Notes: generated from the letters alone by a model not told the origin. Counted from the stretch's first letter, positions 1-6,966 are shown. The stretch is DNA of 13,006 bases from Anaerolineaceae bacterium (GCA_003158355.1 PMIV01000082.1:1-13006); one strand, 5' to 3'. Program-made: numbers and translations.

Positions 1-101
1 AGATCTAGACAGCCTTGAAAATCCGCCGCTGCTTCAGCGAACTTATTTTGCTGAAATTCAGTTTTAGCTTTTTCAGTTAATGATACGATCTCATTATTCA
101 T
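1..101 (-). CDS. Start of a probable TPR-repeat protein (partial, runs off the window)
   Basis: An ATG at 101-99 opens a frame that stays open to the window edge, giving 33 complete codons. It begins 4 bp after the stop of the upstream double-HTH gene, so the two are probably cotranscribed and translationally coupled. The visible peptide starts MNNEIVSLTEKAKTEF and continues into a pattern of alternating small and aromatic residues (AKTEF, then NKFAEAAADF, then CLD). That pattern matches the helix A/turn/helix B spacing of a tetratricopeptide repeat. Only one putative repeat is visible, so the TPR assignment is an inference and nothing can be said about the rest of the protein. A TPR protein directly behind an XRE-type regulator would fit a protein-protein interaction role. 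Confidence 0.6.
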   Translation of the reverse strand, partial: MNNEIVSLTEKAKTEFQQNKFAEAAADFQGCLD

Positions 102-105
102 AGGA

Positions 106-789
106 TTAATAAGTGATTTCCAGCAAACTGGCTGCAATCGAACGCAACTTATCGGCTTCCATTTTGCTCAAACGCATGGCCAAATCCAGATATGGACGGT
201 TGACCGGTTTTGAGATGAATTGAAGCATGTCTTCCGGCAGGTCTTCCGGAAGAGCAGCAGGGGGGGGAGAGACTGGTGTTGAGCTATGTCCGAGAGGCCC
301 GGATTTCGAGAATAATTTATCCAGAGAAAGGTCCAGTTTTTCGATCAGATTCTCAAGAGCGACCACCGGAATCGGGGTCGATGCATTCTCATAGGATTGC
401 AAAACATCTGATGGAATCGTGGAAAGCACAGAAAGTTGATCCAAAGAAATATTTTTCTCCAAACGGGTTTGTTTTAAGAGAGCCGCAATCACATGATTGC
501 GCAGCAAGAGTAAATTAATATTTACATCTTGAGAAAAGGTTTTACCTGCTTCTACCTCTGTGGTAGGGCCGTGTAAAAGGAAGTCAAATGATGAATTGAG
601 GAAATTCGCCAATGATTCCAATTGGGGCAAGGAGGGAGATGATTCACCATCTTCCATCGCTAAATATTCATCCCGACTTATATTTAACCAAGAAGCACAG
701 TTATCAATGGTTTGCTCTTTATTTTCGCGAGCATCATGCATGAATAGCCCAATTTTTTTAGCTTTTATTTTTTCTAGTTTTTTATCCAC
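106..789 (-). CDS. Double XRE-like HTH transcriptional regulator
   Basis: A 227-residue protein with no recognised enzymatic motif. Residues about 12-72 and about 97-160 each look like an XRE/Cro-C1 helix-turn-helix unit. Each has a helix, a short loop, a recognition helix ending in an E-aromatic-E/N pattern (EYLAMEDGES; VLQSYENAST), then 'LESLANFLN' or 'LENLIEKLD' and an 'FDFLL' or 'LDKLF' ending typical of the family. A proline-rich linker (about 172-185) leads to a C-terminal helical segment. Translation starts at GTG (789-787), because a GAGGG Shine-Dalgarno lies 7 nt upstream and no ATG is better placed. The gene has its own extended -10 promoter and a palindrome upstream, consistent with autoregulation. 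A run of eight C in the coding strand (plus-strand G at 260-267) encodes the proline linker and could slip. DNA binding is a confident inference; the target is unknown. Confidence 0.8.
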   Translation of the reverse strand: MDKKLEKIKAKKIGLFMHDARENKEQTIDNCASWLNISRDEYLAMEDGESSPSLPQLESLANFLNSSFDFLLHGPTTEVEAGKTFSQDVNINLLLLRNHVIAALLKQTRLEKNISLDQLSVLSTIPSDVLQSYENASTPIPVVALENLIEKLDLSLDKLFSKSGPLGHSSTPVSPPPAALPEDLPEDMLQFISKPVNRPYLDLAMRLSKMEADKLRSIAASLLEITY

Positions 790-836
790 AATTGATCCCT
801 CAAAAACATCAGAATGGGAAACGAGGTCTTATTACT

Positions 837-845
837 ATTATAGCA
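837..845 (-). promoter_or_regulatory. Extended -10 promoter of the double-HTH regulator
   Basis: Read on the minus strand, the sequence is TGCTATAAT. This is a perfect TATAAT hexamer with the TGn extension, which makes a strong -35 unnecessary; the hexamer at -35 spacing is weak. It lies about 48 bp before the GTG start at 789. Confidence 0.55.
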
Positions 846-865
846 TTTTCATTTAGTTGATTAAG

Positions 866-880
866 CTTTACTCAGTAAAG
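866..880. promoter_or_regulatory. Palindromic candidate operator upstream of the double-HTH gene
   Basis: CTTTACT-C-AGTAAAG is a perfect inverted repeat with 7-bp arms and a single central base. It is nested inside a second pair, TTAGTT (853-858) and AACTAA (881-886). It sits just upstream of the -10 element at 837-842, about where the -35 region would be, so a protein bound here could block transcription. XRE regulators often bind such palindromes in their own promoters. A terminator for the preceding minus-strand ORF is less likely, because no T-run follows the hairpin. Confidence 0.4.
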
Positions 881-882
881 AA

Positions 883-1095
883 CTAAGCCAGGTCAGTTCC
901 AAAAAAATCCAGGCTAACCACAAATCCATTGGCTTCCAAGCAGGGGATGAAGATTGGGCGAGTTCCATCTTTAAGCCGCGAGACCTGAATGATGATTTCC
1001 AGTGATGAAGCAATTATTTCGTGAACCACTCTCATTGGTAGTTGATTCCAGTCATCAGACACATAGTTTCCTTTTTCGTCAAAACGAGTCACCAT
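883..1095 (-). CDS. Small ORF resembling the C-terminal end of a CpaF-type secretion ATPase
   Basis: A 70-residue ORF starting at ATG 1095-1093, 26 bp after the response-regulator gene; a weak GGTGG Shine-Dalgarno lies 9 nt upstream. A start at 1164 is possible but would overlap the regulator by 44 bp. The central part (LPMRVV, then IASSLEIIIQVSRLKDGTR, then I.CLEANG) matches the pattern near the C-terminus of CpaF/TadA-type type II/IV secretion ATPases: LP.R...E.IAS..D.IVQ.SRL.DG.R followed by I.EV.G. The Walker A, Walker B and hexamerisation regions are absent. It could therefore be the last trace of a decayed ATPase gene, or a short protein derived from that module. Family resemblance is from memory of the motif. 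It is the last gene of the two-component operon and is followed by the palindrome at 866-880. Confidence 0.45.
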   Translation of the reverse strand: MVTRFDEKGNYVSDDWNQLPMRVVHEIIASSLEIIIQVSRLKDGTRPIFIPCLEANGFVVSLDFFGTDLA

Positions 1096-1120
1096 TTTAT
1101 TTATCCACCCTGTAAAATGA

Positions 1121-1810
1121 TCATAAAGCTGGCATTTGATAACCAAGCCCAGTGCGAGTAACAATATGAACTGGAGAATGGGGGTTATCTTCTAATTTTT
1201 GGCGTAAACGGGCAATGCTGACCCAGAGAATTTCTTTTTCATCTTTATAGGTAGCCCCCCAGGTGGTTTCTAGCAATTCTTCAGCAGTTAACACCTTACC
1301 TAAATGATGAGCAAAGGAAATGAGCAATTTATATTCGGTAGCAGAAAGATAAACCGGTTTTTCATCTTTCCAAACTTCAGCTTTAGCAATATCGATTCTT
1401 AGGTTTCCGTGGATGAATTGGCGCGAGTCAAGGTTATCCGGTTGGTTCTTCACTCTGCGCAGAACCGCCTTCACTCGGGCTACAAGCTCAGTGGCAGAAA
1501 AAGGCTTCACCACATAATCATCTGCGCCAATGTTCAACCCATTTACGCGGTCGTGTTCTTCACCCAGAGCTGTCAGTAGAATGATCGGCACATTCGAAAA
1601 TTGGCGAATGCGGATACAAGCGGTGACGCCGTCCATTTTGGGCATCATCACATCCATGATGATCAATTCGGGTAAGAATTGCGAAAGGGATTCCAAGGCT
1701 TCTTCGCCGTTGTAAGCAGTCAGAACTTCATATCCTTCTGCTTCCAAATTTACCTTGAGCAACCGAACATAAAGAGGTTCATCGTCCACGACTAAAATTT
1801 TTATTGTCAT
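1121..1810 (-). CDS. OmpR/PhoB-family response regulator
   Basis: A 229-residue two-domain response regulator. The receiver domain (about 3-118) has the acidic pair D9/D10, phospho-acceptor D53 in IIMDVMMPKMDG, T80 in LLTA and K102 in VVKPF, all canonical. The C-terminal winged-helix domain (about 130-228) ends in the typical recognition-helix and wing pattern (VSIARLRQKLE, then VTRTGLGYQM). It should be phosphorylated by a histidine kinase and bind promoter DNA. A GGGAG Shine-Dalgarno lies just upstream of the ATG at 1810. It begins 21 bp after the GAF kinase gene, so that kinase is the likely partner, with the second kinase upstream a possible additional input. All catalytic residues are present and the length is normal. 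The regulon cannot be predicted. Confidence 0.93.
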   Translation of the reverse strand: MTIKILVVDDEPLYVRLLKVNLEAEGYEVLTAYNGEEALESLSQFLPELIIMDVMMPKMDGVTACIRIRQFSNVPIILLTALGEEHDRVNGLNIGADDYVVKPFSATELVARVKAVLRRVKNQPDNLDSRQFIHGNLRIDIAKAEVWKDEKPVYLSATEYKLLISFAHHLGKVLTAEELLETTWGATYKDEKEILWVSIARLRQKLEDNPHSPVHIVTRTGLGYQMPAL

Positions 1811-1831
1811 TATTCTCCCGCTGGTATCGAC

Positions 1832-3040
1832 TTATTTTTTCGAATCGACTGGCAATTGAATGGAAAAAGCCAGTCCTTGCCCCGGTGGTGAAATGGCAAT
1901 GATTTCACCGGAGTAGTACTCAATGATCTCTTTACAGATAGAGAGACCTAACCCAGAGCCGTGCACTTTGAGAGATTGGTCTGGATCTCTGAAAAATCGG
2001 TCAAAAATCTGGTCAAGATATTTCTCGGAAATTCCAGGCCCGGTATCGCGGAAATCGATGATTATCTTTTTATTTAATTGATTCACAGAAATAAAAATCT
2101 CAGCTCCGGGAGCATATTTGATCGAATTATTAATTAAGTTATCAAAAACCTGAGCCAAACGGTTTGGATCTGCATAAATTGGTTGAATGGATGCGTCAAA
2201 ATCGAAATGGACACAAAGATCAGGAAAATTAATCTGTGCTCGGCTTACTTCATCACGAATTAGGCCTTCTATGCTCACAATTTGCCTATCAAACTTCATT
2301 TGACCGCTTTGCAACCTGGAAGAGTCGAGTAGATTGTCTATCAGTTCTTGCAAATGGTTGGTTTCTCTGTCGATAATTCGAAGAAAATCTGTTTGGGTAT
2401 TGGCATCCCACTCAGTATCTTCACGTAGTAGAGTGGTGGTATAGCCTTTAATAAAACCCAGGGGGTTCCTTAATTCATGGGAGATCGTATTAATAAAATT
2501 TTGCTGCAATTCACTCATACCCAATTGCTTTTTGATCTTTTTAGAAAATTCTTGTAAGACCTTTTTTTGTAATACAAAATTTATTTGTTGATGAAGGTAA
2601 TTAGCGTAAATTTTTTCTTGGTCGCTAAAATGCGGACCACCAAAGCGAATAAAAACAACCGCGCCATTTTGTCCGGGAAACGGCGATACAGGCATCGCAA
2701 GAGTGAGGGGGAAATTTAGACGATTGTCATTATCCGTTTTTGGGGGTTCATCACAAATCGTTTTCTTTTCCTGGCACACTTGACTTGCGATATCCTCACC
2801 CCAAGAGACTTCTGCTTCGCCGGATTTTCCACGGCCAAATGCTTTAGCGTAAACAACCTCCAATCGGTCACTGGCTCCATCCGTCAAGTAAACAGCCAGA
2901 TTATCGACAACAAAAACTTTGTGAGAATAAGCGAGGAGGTCATCCAATAATTTTTTCCAAGATTTTTCCTGCGACGTGATATTACTTAAGCGATATAGCA
3001 CTTCACAGGAAAAACTTGGAATTTCCATCATTTTTGTCAT
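1832..3040 (-). CDS. Soluble GAF-domain sensor histidine kinase
   Basis: A 402-residue histidine kinase without membrane segments, hence probably a cytoplasmic sensor. Residues about 10-160 look like a GAF domain (VDNLAVYL, then LTLAMPVSPFPGQNGAVVFIRFG). A short coiled region leads to HisKA with H188 in the H-box TISHELRNPLGF. The HATPase domain has the N-box (FDNLINNSIKYA, 299-310), G1 (DTGPGIS, 332-338), the F-box (IFDRFF) and G2 (HGSGLGL, 360-366). All catalytic motifs are intact. It lies 28 bp after the preceding kinase gene and 21 bp before the response regulator. The ATG at 3040 lacks a convincing ribosome binding site. A TATAAT hexamer at 3054-3049, only 8 nt upstream, could give a leaderless transcript, or translation may start at the next ATG codons (codon 4 or 5). 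The ligand is unknown. Confidence 0.92.
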   Translation of the reverse strand: MTKMMEIPSFSCEVLYRLSNITSQEKSWKKLLDDLLAYSHKVFVVDNLAVYLTDGASDRLEVVYAKAFGRGKSGEAEVSWGEDIASQVCQEKKTICDEPPKTDNDNRLNFPLTLAMPVSPFPGQNGAVVFIRFGGPHFSDQEKIYANYLHQQINFVLQKKVLQEFSKKIKKQLGMSELQQNFINTISHELRNPLGFIKGYTTTLLREDTEWDANTQTDFLRIIDRETNHLQELIDNLLDSSRLQSGQMKFDRQIVSIEGLIRDEVSRAQINFPDLCVHFDFDASIQPIYADPNRLAQVFDNLINNSIKYAPGAEIFISVNQLNKKIIIDFRDTGPGISEKYLDQIFDRFFRDPDQSLKVHGSGLGLSICKEIIEYYSGEIIAISPPGQGLAFSIQLPVDSKK

Positions 3041-3068
3041 ATATTTTCATTATACATTAAGGCGTGAT

Positions 3069-4067
3069 TCAGATTTTCGCAAGTATGAATGAGAAAGTAC
3101 TTCCTTTTCCTGGTTTACTTTGAACTGTGATATTTGAACCATGGGCTTTTAGGATATTTTTTACCAGGGCTAAACCAAGGCCTGTGCCTCCTTGAGCACG
3201 TGTGGACGATCCGTCCAACTGATGAAATAATTCAAATATTTCATCAAATTGATTAGGGTCAAATCCGATGCCTGTATCTTTCACTTCAAAATAAAAATTA
3301 TCCAGGTTTTCTTTTAATCCAATCATTACCTTTCCACCCGGATTGGTAAACTTTATGGCATTTTCAATCAATTGGCTGAGAACCCAGGTGATTTTGCTGC
3401 GATCTGTGAACAGGGAGGTGCTTGTAATGGAAATACTTTTCGATAAAATAATGCTTTTTTTCTCAGCAGCAGCCAGGTTTCTTTCGTAAGCATCTTCAAT
3501 GATCAGAGTTGGATCGACAGGTTCTTTGATGATTGTAAGCTTATTGGTCTCACTGGTTGAAAAAAGAATCAAATTGTCGATCAACTGCTCCAGTCGCGTG
3601 GAAGCACGTTTTATCACTTCAAGTGAATTTCTTTGTTCCAATGAGAGGGTGGGTGGAACTTCTGAGAGCAGGAGGTCAACATAACCGTTAATATGAGTAA
3701 GCGGGGTACGTAATTCGTGCGAAATATTTGAGATGAAGTTTGCTTTAAGTTGGGTTAATTCTGATAATTTCTTGTAGGCAATTTCCAACTCTGCGGTGCG
3801 TTCTTTGACTTTATTTTCGAGGGTCTCGTTGGCATTGTGCAAATTTGTTTGGAGCACTAGAATTTGCTGGGTGATCGATTGGTTAAGTGTATCCTGCCCC
3901 AACATTCCCAGTTCAACAATAATCTCACCAATAAGCGGTGATTTCCCTTTTAAACGGCATTGTTTTTGGTATTCAAGCGCTTGTTGAAGCTGATCGACAG
4001 TGATCTTTTTCTGTTCAACCAGAATATCACCAAGACGAGGGATTAAAATTTCAGGAGTTATTGCCAT
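3069..4067 (-). CDS. Histidine kinase with an N-terminal GspE-N-like domain
   Basis: A 332-residue soluble kinase. Residues about 8-70 (RLGDILVEQKKITVDQL, then LIGEIIVELGMLGQDTL) resemble the GspE/MshE N-terminal domain of type II secretion and type IV pilus ATPases. In some proteins that domain binds cyclic-di-GMP. A predicted coiled coil (about 72-108) with the typical HAMP-less 'KVKERTAEL' linker leads to HisKA with H117 in NISHELRTPLTHI. The HATPase domain has an N-box (SQLIENAIKFT), G1 (DTGIGFD, 264-270), the F-box (IFELFHQ) and G2 (GGTGLGLAL, 293-301). The kinase is complete. It heads the two-component operon and has no receiver of its own, so it may phosphorylate the same response regulator as the downstream GAF kinase. 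The Shine-Dalgarno is poor. Cyclic-di-GMP sensing is only a possibility; the key ligand residues were not checked. Confidence 0.9.
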   Translation of the reverse strand: MAITPEILIPRLGDILVEQKKITVDQLQQALEYQKQCRLKGKSPLIGEIIVELGMLGQDTLNQSITQQILVLQTNLHNANETLENKVKERTAELEIAYKKLSELTQLKANFISNISHELRTPLTHINGYVDLLLSEVPPTLSLEQRNSLEVIKRASTRLEQLIDNLILFSTSETNKLTIIKEPVDPTLIIEDAYERNLAAAEKKSIILSKSISITSTSLFTDRSKITWVLSQLIENAIKFTNPGGKVMIGLKENLDNFYFEVKDTGIGFDPNQFDEIFELFHQLDGSSTRAQGGTGLGLALVKNILKAHGSNITVQSKPGKGSTFSFILAKI

Positions 4068-4092
4068 TCACTTTTCTTTCAAATTAGTAGAC

Positions 4093-4108
4093 TTTTATAC
4101 GTGAAACA
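4093..4108. promoter_or_regulatory. Degenerate parS-like centromere site
   Basis: The plus strand reads TTTTATACGTGAAACA. Against the widely conserved chromosomal parS consensus TGTTTCACGTGAAACA it matches 13 of 16 positions; the right ten bases ACGTGAAACA are exact and all mismatches are in the left half. It also overlaps a local inverted repeat ACGTG-AAA-CACGT (4099-4111). It lies about 320 bp downstream of parB, between the small ORF and the kinase operon, which is where a ParB loading site could plausibly sit. I found no other parS-like copy in the window. The weak left half makes functional binding uncertain. Confidence 0.4.
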
Positions 4109-4121
4109 CGTTCTCCTTTAA

Positions 4122-4430
4122 TCATGACACATTCAGGCCGATTTGTAAATAAGCCCCGGAAAACCAATTTGGCGGGTTTTCAGGCTGAAATCTCTTCTTT
4201 GCAAAATTACAGGCAGAATGTGGCCTTGAGCCGCCGGTAATATTTCCATGCTGAACCGGGCTGCTGGAGTATACAGAAAATGCTTCGGAGAAATCGCTCT
4301 TTTCGGAAGTTCGCGTTTCGGGGTGCAAAAATAGTTTGTCAGAACCAACCGTAATAATGAAATCTTTTTCAATGGCAACGGTTGTCTGTTGTGAATTTAG
4401 ACCCCCCTGGCCGTTGATCAAGATTGGCAT
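4122..4430 (-). CDS. Small unknown ORF directly after parB
   Basis: A 102-residue ORF I do not recognise. Its ATG (4430-4428) follows the parB stop by a single base, and a GGGGGA Shine-Dalgarno at the end of parB lies at good spacing, so translational coupling is likely. The first 40 residues (MPILINGQ, then TVAIEKDFIITVGSDKLFLH) alternate hydrophobic and polar residues like beta strands. The second half is rich in Ser, Pro and Asn and looks less protein-like. In the downstream part the two other minus-strand frames also read like protein; one ends in GERVSRIKVY just before the parS-like site. The ORF may therefore be the 5' part of a longer gene broken by frameshifts. No signal peptide, membrane segment or motif is seen. 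Confidence 0.4.
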   Translation of the reverse strand: MPILINGQGGLNSQQTTVAIEKDFIITVGSDKLFLHPETRTSEKSDFSEAFSVYSSSPVQHGNITGGSRPHSACNFAKKRFQPENPPNWFSGAYLQIGLNVS

Positions 4431-4431
4431 G

Positions 4432-5289
4432 TCATTCCCCCAATAATTGTGAGACGAGCACGTTCAATTCTTCATCAGAATAGTAATGAATGGTAAGTGA
4501 GCCGCCTTTGGCTCCGTGGTGCAGGGAAACGCGGGTACCCAATTTGTTTTGCAGGCGTTCTTCAAGTTCTTTGACATCAGGTTCGACTGGTTTCTCTGCA
4601 ACAGTCTCAGGTTTGTGCCCGGTCATCTTGCGGACCAGATCTTCGGTTTGCCGGACGTTGAGTCCGTGGGCCAAAATGGACTGCAAGGCAGCATTTTGTG
4701 CCTGGAAATTGCTGAGGGCAAGCAAGGCGCGCGCGTGACCTTCTGTGATCTGTTCATCAGCCAGAGATTTTTGTACCTGGTCGGATAATTTAAGCAAGCG
4801 CAGGGTATTGGTGACAGAAACACGGCTTTTTCCGACCCGGGTGCTGATCTCTTCGTGTGAAAGATTAAAAATTTCGGCAAGTTCGCGGTAGGCTTCTGCA
4901 GTTTCGAGGGCAGAGAGGTCAGAACGCTGCACATTTTCGATCAGGGCCAGTTCGAGCCTCTCCTGGTCGTTCACTTCGCGCACGATTACGGGAACGCGTT
5001 CCAACCCGGCAATCTCAGACGCACGCAGACGGCGCTCTCCGGCAATAAGGGTGTATATGCCGGTGAGAGGGTCAAACGAAACTACCAGCGGTTGTAAAAT
5101 GCCGTGCTCACGTATGGAATTCGCCAGGTCCTCCAATTCCTCGCCTTTCATGTGGGCGCGAGGTTGATGGGGGTTGGGGACGATTAGATCACGTTGAACA
5201 AAGACCTCACTTGAAGTGGCGCTCTGTTCCGTCACTTCACCAGGGATCAATGCGTCCAATCCTTTACCGAGTCCGCCTTTACGAGCCAT
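4432..5289 (-). CDS. parB: ParB chromosome-partitioning protein (CTPase/DNA-binding)
   Basis: A 285-residue ParB/Spo0J/Noc-family protein that binds parS, uses CTP to spread as a sliding clamp and works with ParA in segregation. The N-terminal CTPase domain has the expected motifs NPHQPR (39-44), GERRLRA (84-90) and ENVQR (118-122). The helix-turn-helix (about 143-166) contains the recognition region VGKSRVSVTNTLRLL. The C-terminal dimerisation domain (about 238-285) follows a variable linker. I chose the ATG at 5289 because MARKGGLGKGLDALIPG is the usual ParB start and an AGGTG sequence lies just upstream; the upstream in-frame codons back to 5319 would run deeper into parA. It overlaps the parA stop by 11 bp, so the pair is coupled. 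Length and motifs are normal. Confidence 0.96.
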   Translation of the reverse strand: MARKGGLGKGLDALIPGEVTEQSATSSEVFVQRDLIVPNPHQPRAHMKGEELEDLANSIREHGILQPLVVSFDPLTGIYTLIAGERRLRASEIAGLERVPVIVREVNDQERLELALIENVQRSDLSALETAEAYRELAEIFNLSHEEISTRVGKSRVSVTNTLRLLKLSDQVQKSLADEQITEGHARALLALSNFQAQNAALQSILAHGLNVRQTEDLVRKMTGHKPETVAEKPVEPDVKELEERLQNKLGTRVSLHHGAKGGSLTIHYYSDEELNVLVSQLLGE

Positions 5290-6091
5290 GTGCACCTGCC
5301 TGAGAGATATTCGAATCAAATTTTACGCCGTCCTGGGTAAGAACCTCACGAGCCAGCGAAGCATACATTTTGGCCGCATTCGATTCCGGAGCGTAATTGG
5401 AAATGGGTAATCCATAAGACGGTGCTTCAGCCAGGCGAATGCTGCGCGGAATCACCGAGGTCATTACTTGAGTGGGAAAGTGTTTCTTTACTTCGCCGAC
5501 AACATCCATGGAAAGGTTGGTGCGGCCATCGAACATGGTGAGGATAACCCCACGAACCTTGAGCTCAGGGAACAGCGAAGCACGGATGCGATTCAAGGTC
5601 TGGGTCAATTGGCCGATGCCTTCCAGTGCTAAATATTCACACTGCACCGGGATAAAAACGCCGTCGCGGGCAGCCATCAGTCCGTTCACAGTAAGCAAGC
5701 TTAAGGAGGGCGGGCAATCCACAAGAATGTAATCGTAGCGGTCGATGATCGGCTTAATGGCCTCGCGCAGGCAGTACTCGCGGTTAGGCAGATCGATCAA
5801 TTCCACTTCTGCACCTGCCAGCGAAGGTGACGCTGGCAAAAGATTGATTTTGAGCTTGGGATTGAAAAGGATCTGGGGGGCAATGGGTTCCTGCCCCAGG
5901 AGTACTTCGTAAGTGCCTTTTTTGACCGTATATTTATCAATGCCCAGTGAAGAAGTGGCGTTTGCCTGCGGGTCCAGGTCTATCAACAGCACGCGCTGGC
6001 CGTAAAGCGCCAGGTAGGCTCCCAGATTGATGGCAGTGGTGGTTTTACCCACACCGCCTTTTTGATTTACGAGTGTATGAATGCGTGTCAT
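5279..6091 (-). CDS. parA: ParA/Soj chromosome-partitioning ATPase
   Basis: A 270-residue ParA-type Walker ATPase. The deviant Walker A motif KGGVGKTTT (11-19) has the signature lysine (K11). The A' region LLIDLDPQANA (35-45) and the Walker B-like YILVDCPPSLS (121-131) are intact. The conserved ParA region SVIPRSIRLAEAPSYGLPI (212-230) is also present. The protein dimerises on ATP, binds DNA nonspecifically and moves ParB-parS complexes. Chromosomal type is inferred from the short N-terminus (no HTH extension) and the partner ParB. The gene starts 7 bp after the PfkB kinase gene and overlaps parB by 11 bp, so it is internal to an operon. A short extension after residue 255 (DGVKFDS, then QAGAHGS) is poorly conserved in style and partly reflects the parB overlap. 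Confidence 0.97.
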   Translation of the reverse strand: MTRIHTLVNQKGGVGKTTTAINLGAYLALYGQRVLLIDLDPQANATSSLGIDKYTVKKGTYEVLLGQEPIAPQILFNPKLKINLLPASPSLAGAEVELIDLPNREYCLREAIKPIIDRYDYILVDCPPSLSLLTVNGLMAARDGVFIPVQCEYLALEGIGQLTQTLNRIRASLFPELKVRGVILTMFDGRTNLSMDVVGEVKKHFPTQVMTSVIPRSIRLAEAPSYGLPISNYAPESNAAKMYASLAREVLTQDGVKFDSNISQAGAHGS

Positions 6092-6098
6092 AGGCCTG

Positions 6099-6962
6099 TC
6101 AATGAATAATTTCCATTAAAGTGGATTTAACTTCTGCAGATGTTGGAACACCTGAAAGTGACCTGCGTGTGACCGAGCGGGCCGCAATTTGGGTGGCCAC
6201 CCGGGCGGATTCCCAGGGATCGTGAGTGGACTCGTAGCGGATGAAGAAAGCGGCGGCAAAAATATCGCCAGCACCGACGGGGTCGATTTCATTTTCCTGG
6301 GGAGGACGAAAATGACGAACATCTCCATTCCAATAGACACGTGCCCCTCGAGCGCCCTCGGTGACAACTAACACCGGGACTTCACTACTGTATTCCTGGA
6401 TGATTTCTTCATCGCCGCGGACATCTTCCAGGCTTAAAACCACAACACTGGCATATTTCAAAACAGAGGCGGCTTCGGGCCAATCTACGAAAGAGATCAA
6501 GCCTGCATCGTTCCATCCTCTTAACCATCCTTGAGGGGTGATACCCAGCAGGGAGCGGGGAAAGGCCTGCGCCAGCGCGGGATCAATCTCGGCGGCCACC
6601 GGCCCCAGATGGACAATCGGAGTATCCAGCCAGGCGGGGGGGATATCTACCAGTGAGATCTTTGCGGCAGAAGTGCGGATGTGCTGCACCCTGCCGTTGG
6701 CGGTGGTAAGGTTCTCGAAAGTTGAATTGTGAGGCGAGGTTTTACGGATCACCGGTATTCCTTCCAATTCAGGCAACTGCAGATCGGCTGTGCAGGCGGT
6801 AACGATCCCCACCTTTTTCCCAAACGCGCGTGCGGTCAGCCCGGAATAAGAAACAGTTCCACCCAGGGAAAAACCGGTTGGGGTAACATCCTGAGTGACA
6901 TGACCGATCAACAAATAATCAACCGGCTCAATTTGGGCAAGTGAATTCATCAAAAAGGGCAT
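6099..6962 (-). CDS. PfkB/ribokinase-family carbohydrate kinase
   Basis: A 287-residue PfkB-family kinase, slightly short for the family. The N-terminal strand LLIGHVTQD (17-25) and the glycine-rich substrate region LGGTVSYSGLTARAFG (33-48) match the first family signature. TEGARGA (201-207) belongs to the ATP-binding loop. DPVGAGDIFAAAF (227-239) is the second signature, with catalytic base D233. It should phosphorylate a sugar or a nucleoside-like alcohol; the substrate cannot be told from the sequence. It starts 4 bp after the zinc-ribbon gene and ends 7 bp before parA, so cotranscription is very likely. The start at 6962 lacks a strong Shine-Dalgarno; the in-frame ATG four codons later is an alternative. 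No signal or membrane segment is present. Confidence 0.9.
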   Translation of the reverse strand: MPFLMNSLAQIEPVDYLLIGHVTQDVTPTGFSLGGTVSYSGLTARAFGKKVGIVTACTADLQLPELEGIPVIRKTSPHNSTFENLTTANGRVQHIRTSAAKISLVDIPPAWLDTPIVHLGPVAAEIDPALAQAFPRSLLGITPQGWLRGWNDAGLISFVDWPEAASVLKYASVVVLSLEDVRGDEEIIQEYSSEVPVLVVTEGARGARVYWNGDVRHFRPPQENEIDPVGAGDIFAAAFFIRYESTHDPWESARVATQIAARSVTRRSLSGVPTSAEVKSTLMEIIH

Positions 6963-6966
6963 CCGA

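Noticed and set aside
1093..1164. Longer start at 1164 for the CpaF-like ORF
   Set aside because: It would overlap the response regulator by 44 bp and adds a stretch without family similarity; ATG 1095 has a usable ribosome site.
4153..4185. Inverted repeat GAAAACC/GGTTTTC inside the small ORF after parB as a terminator
   Set aside because: No T-run follows on either strand and the stem is interrupted near its base.
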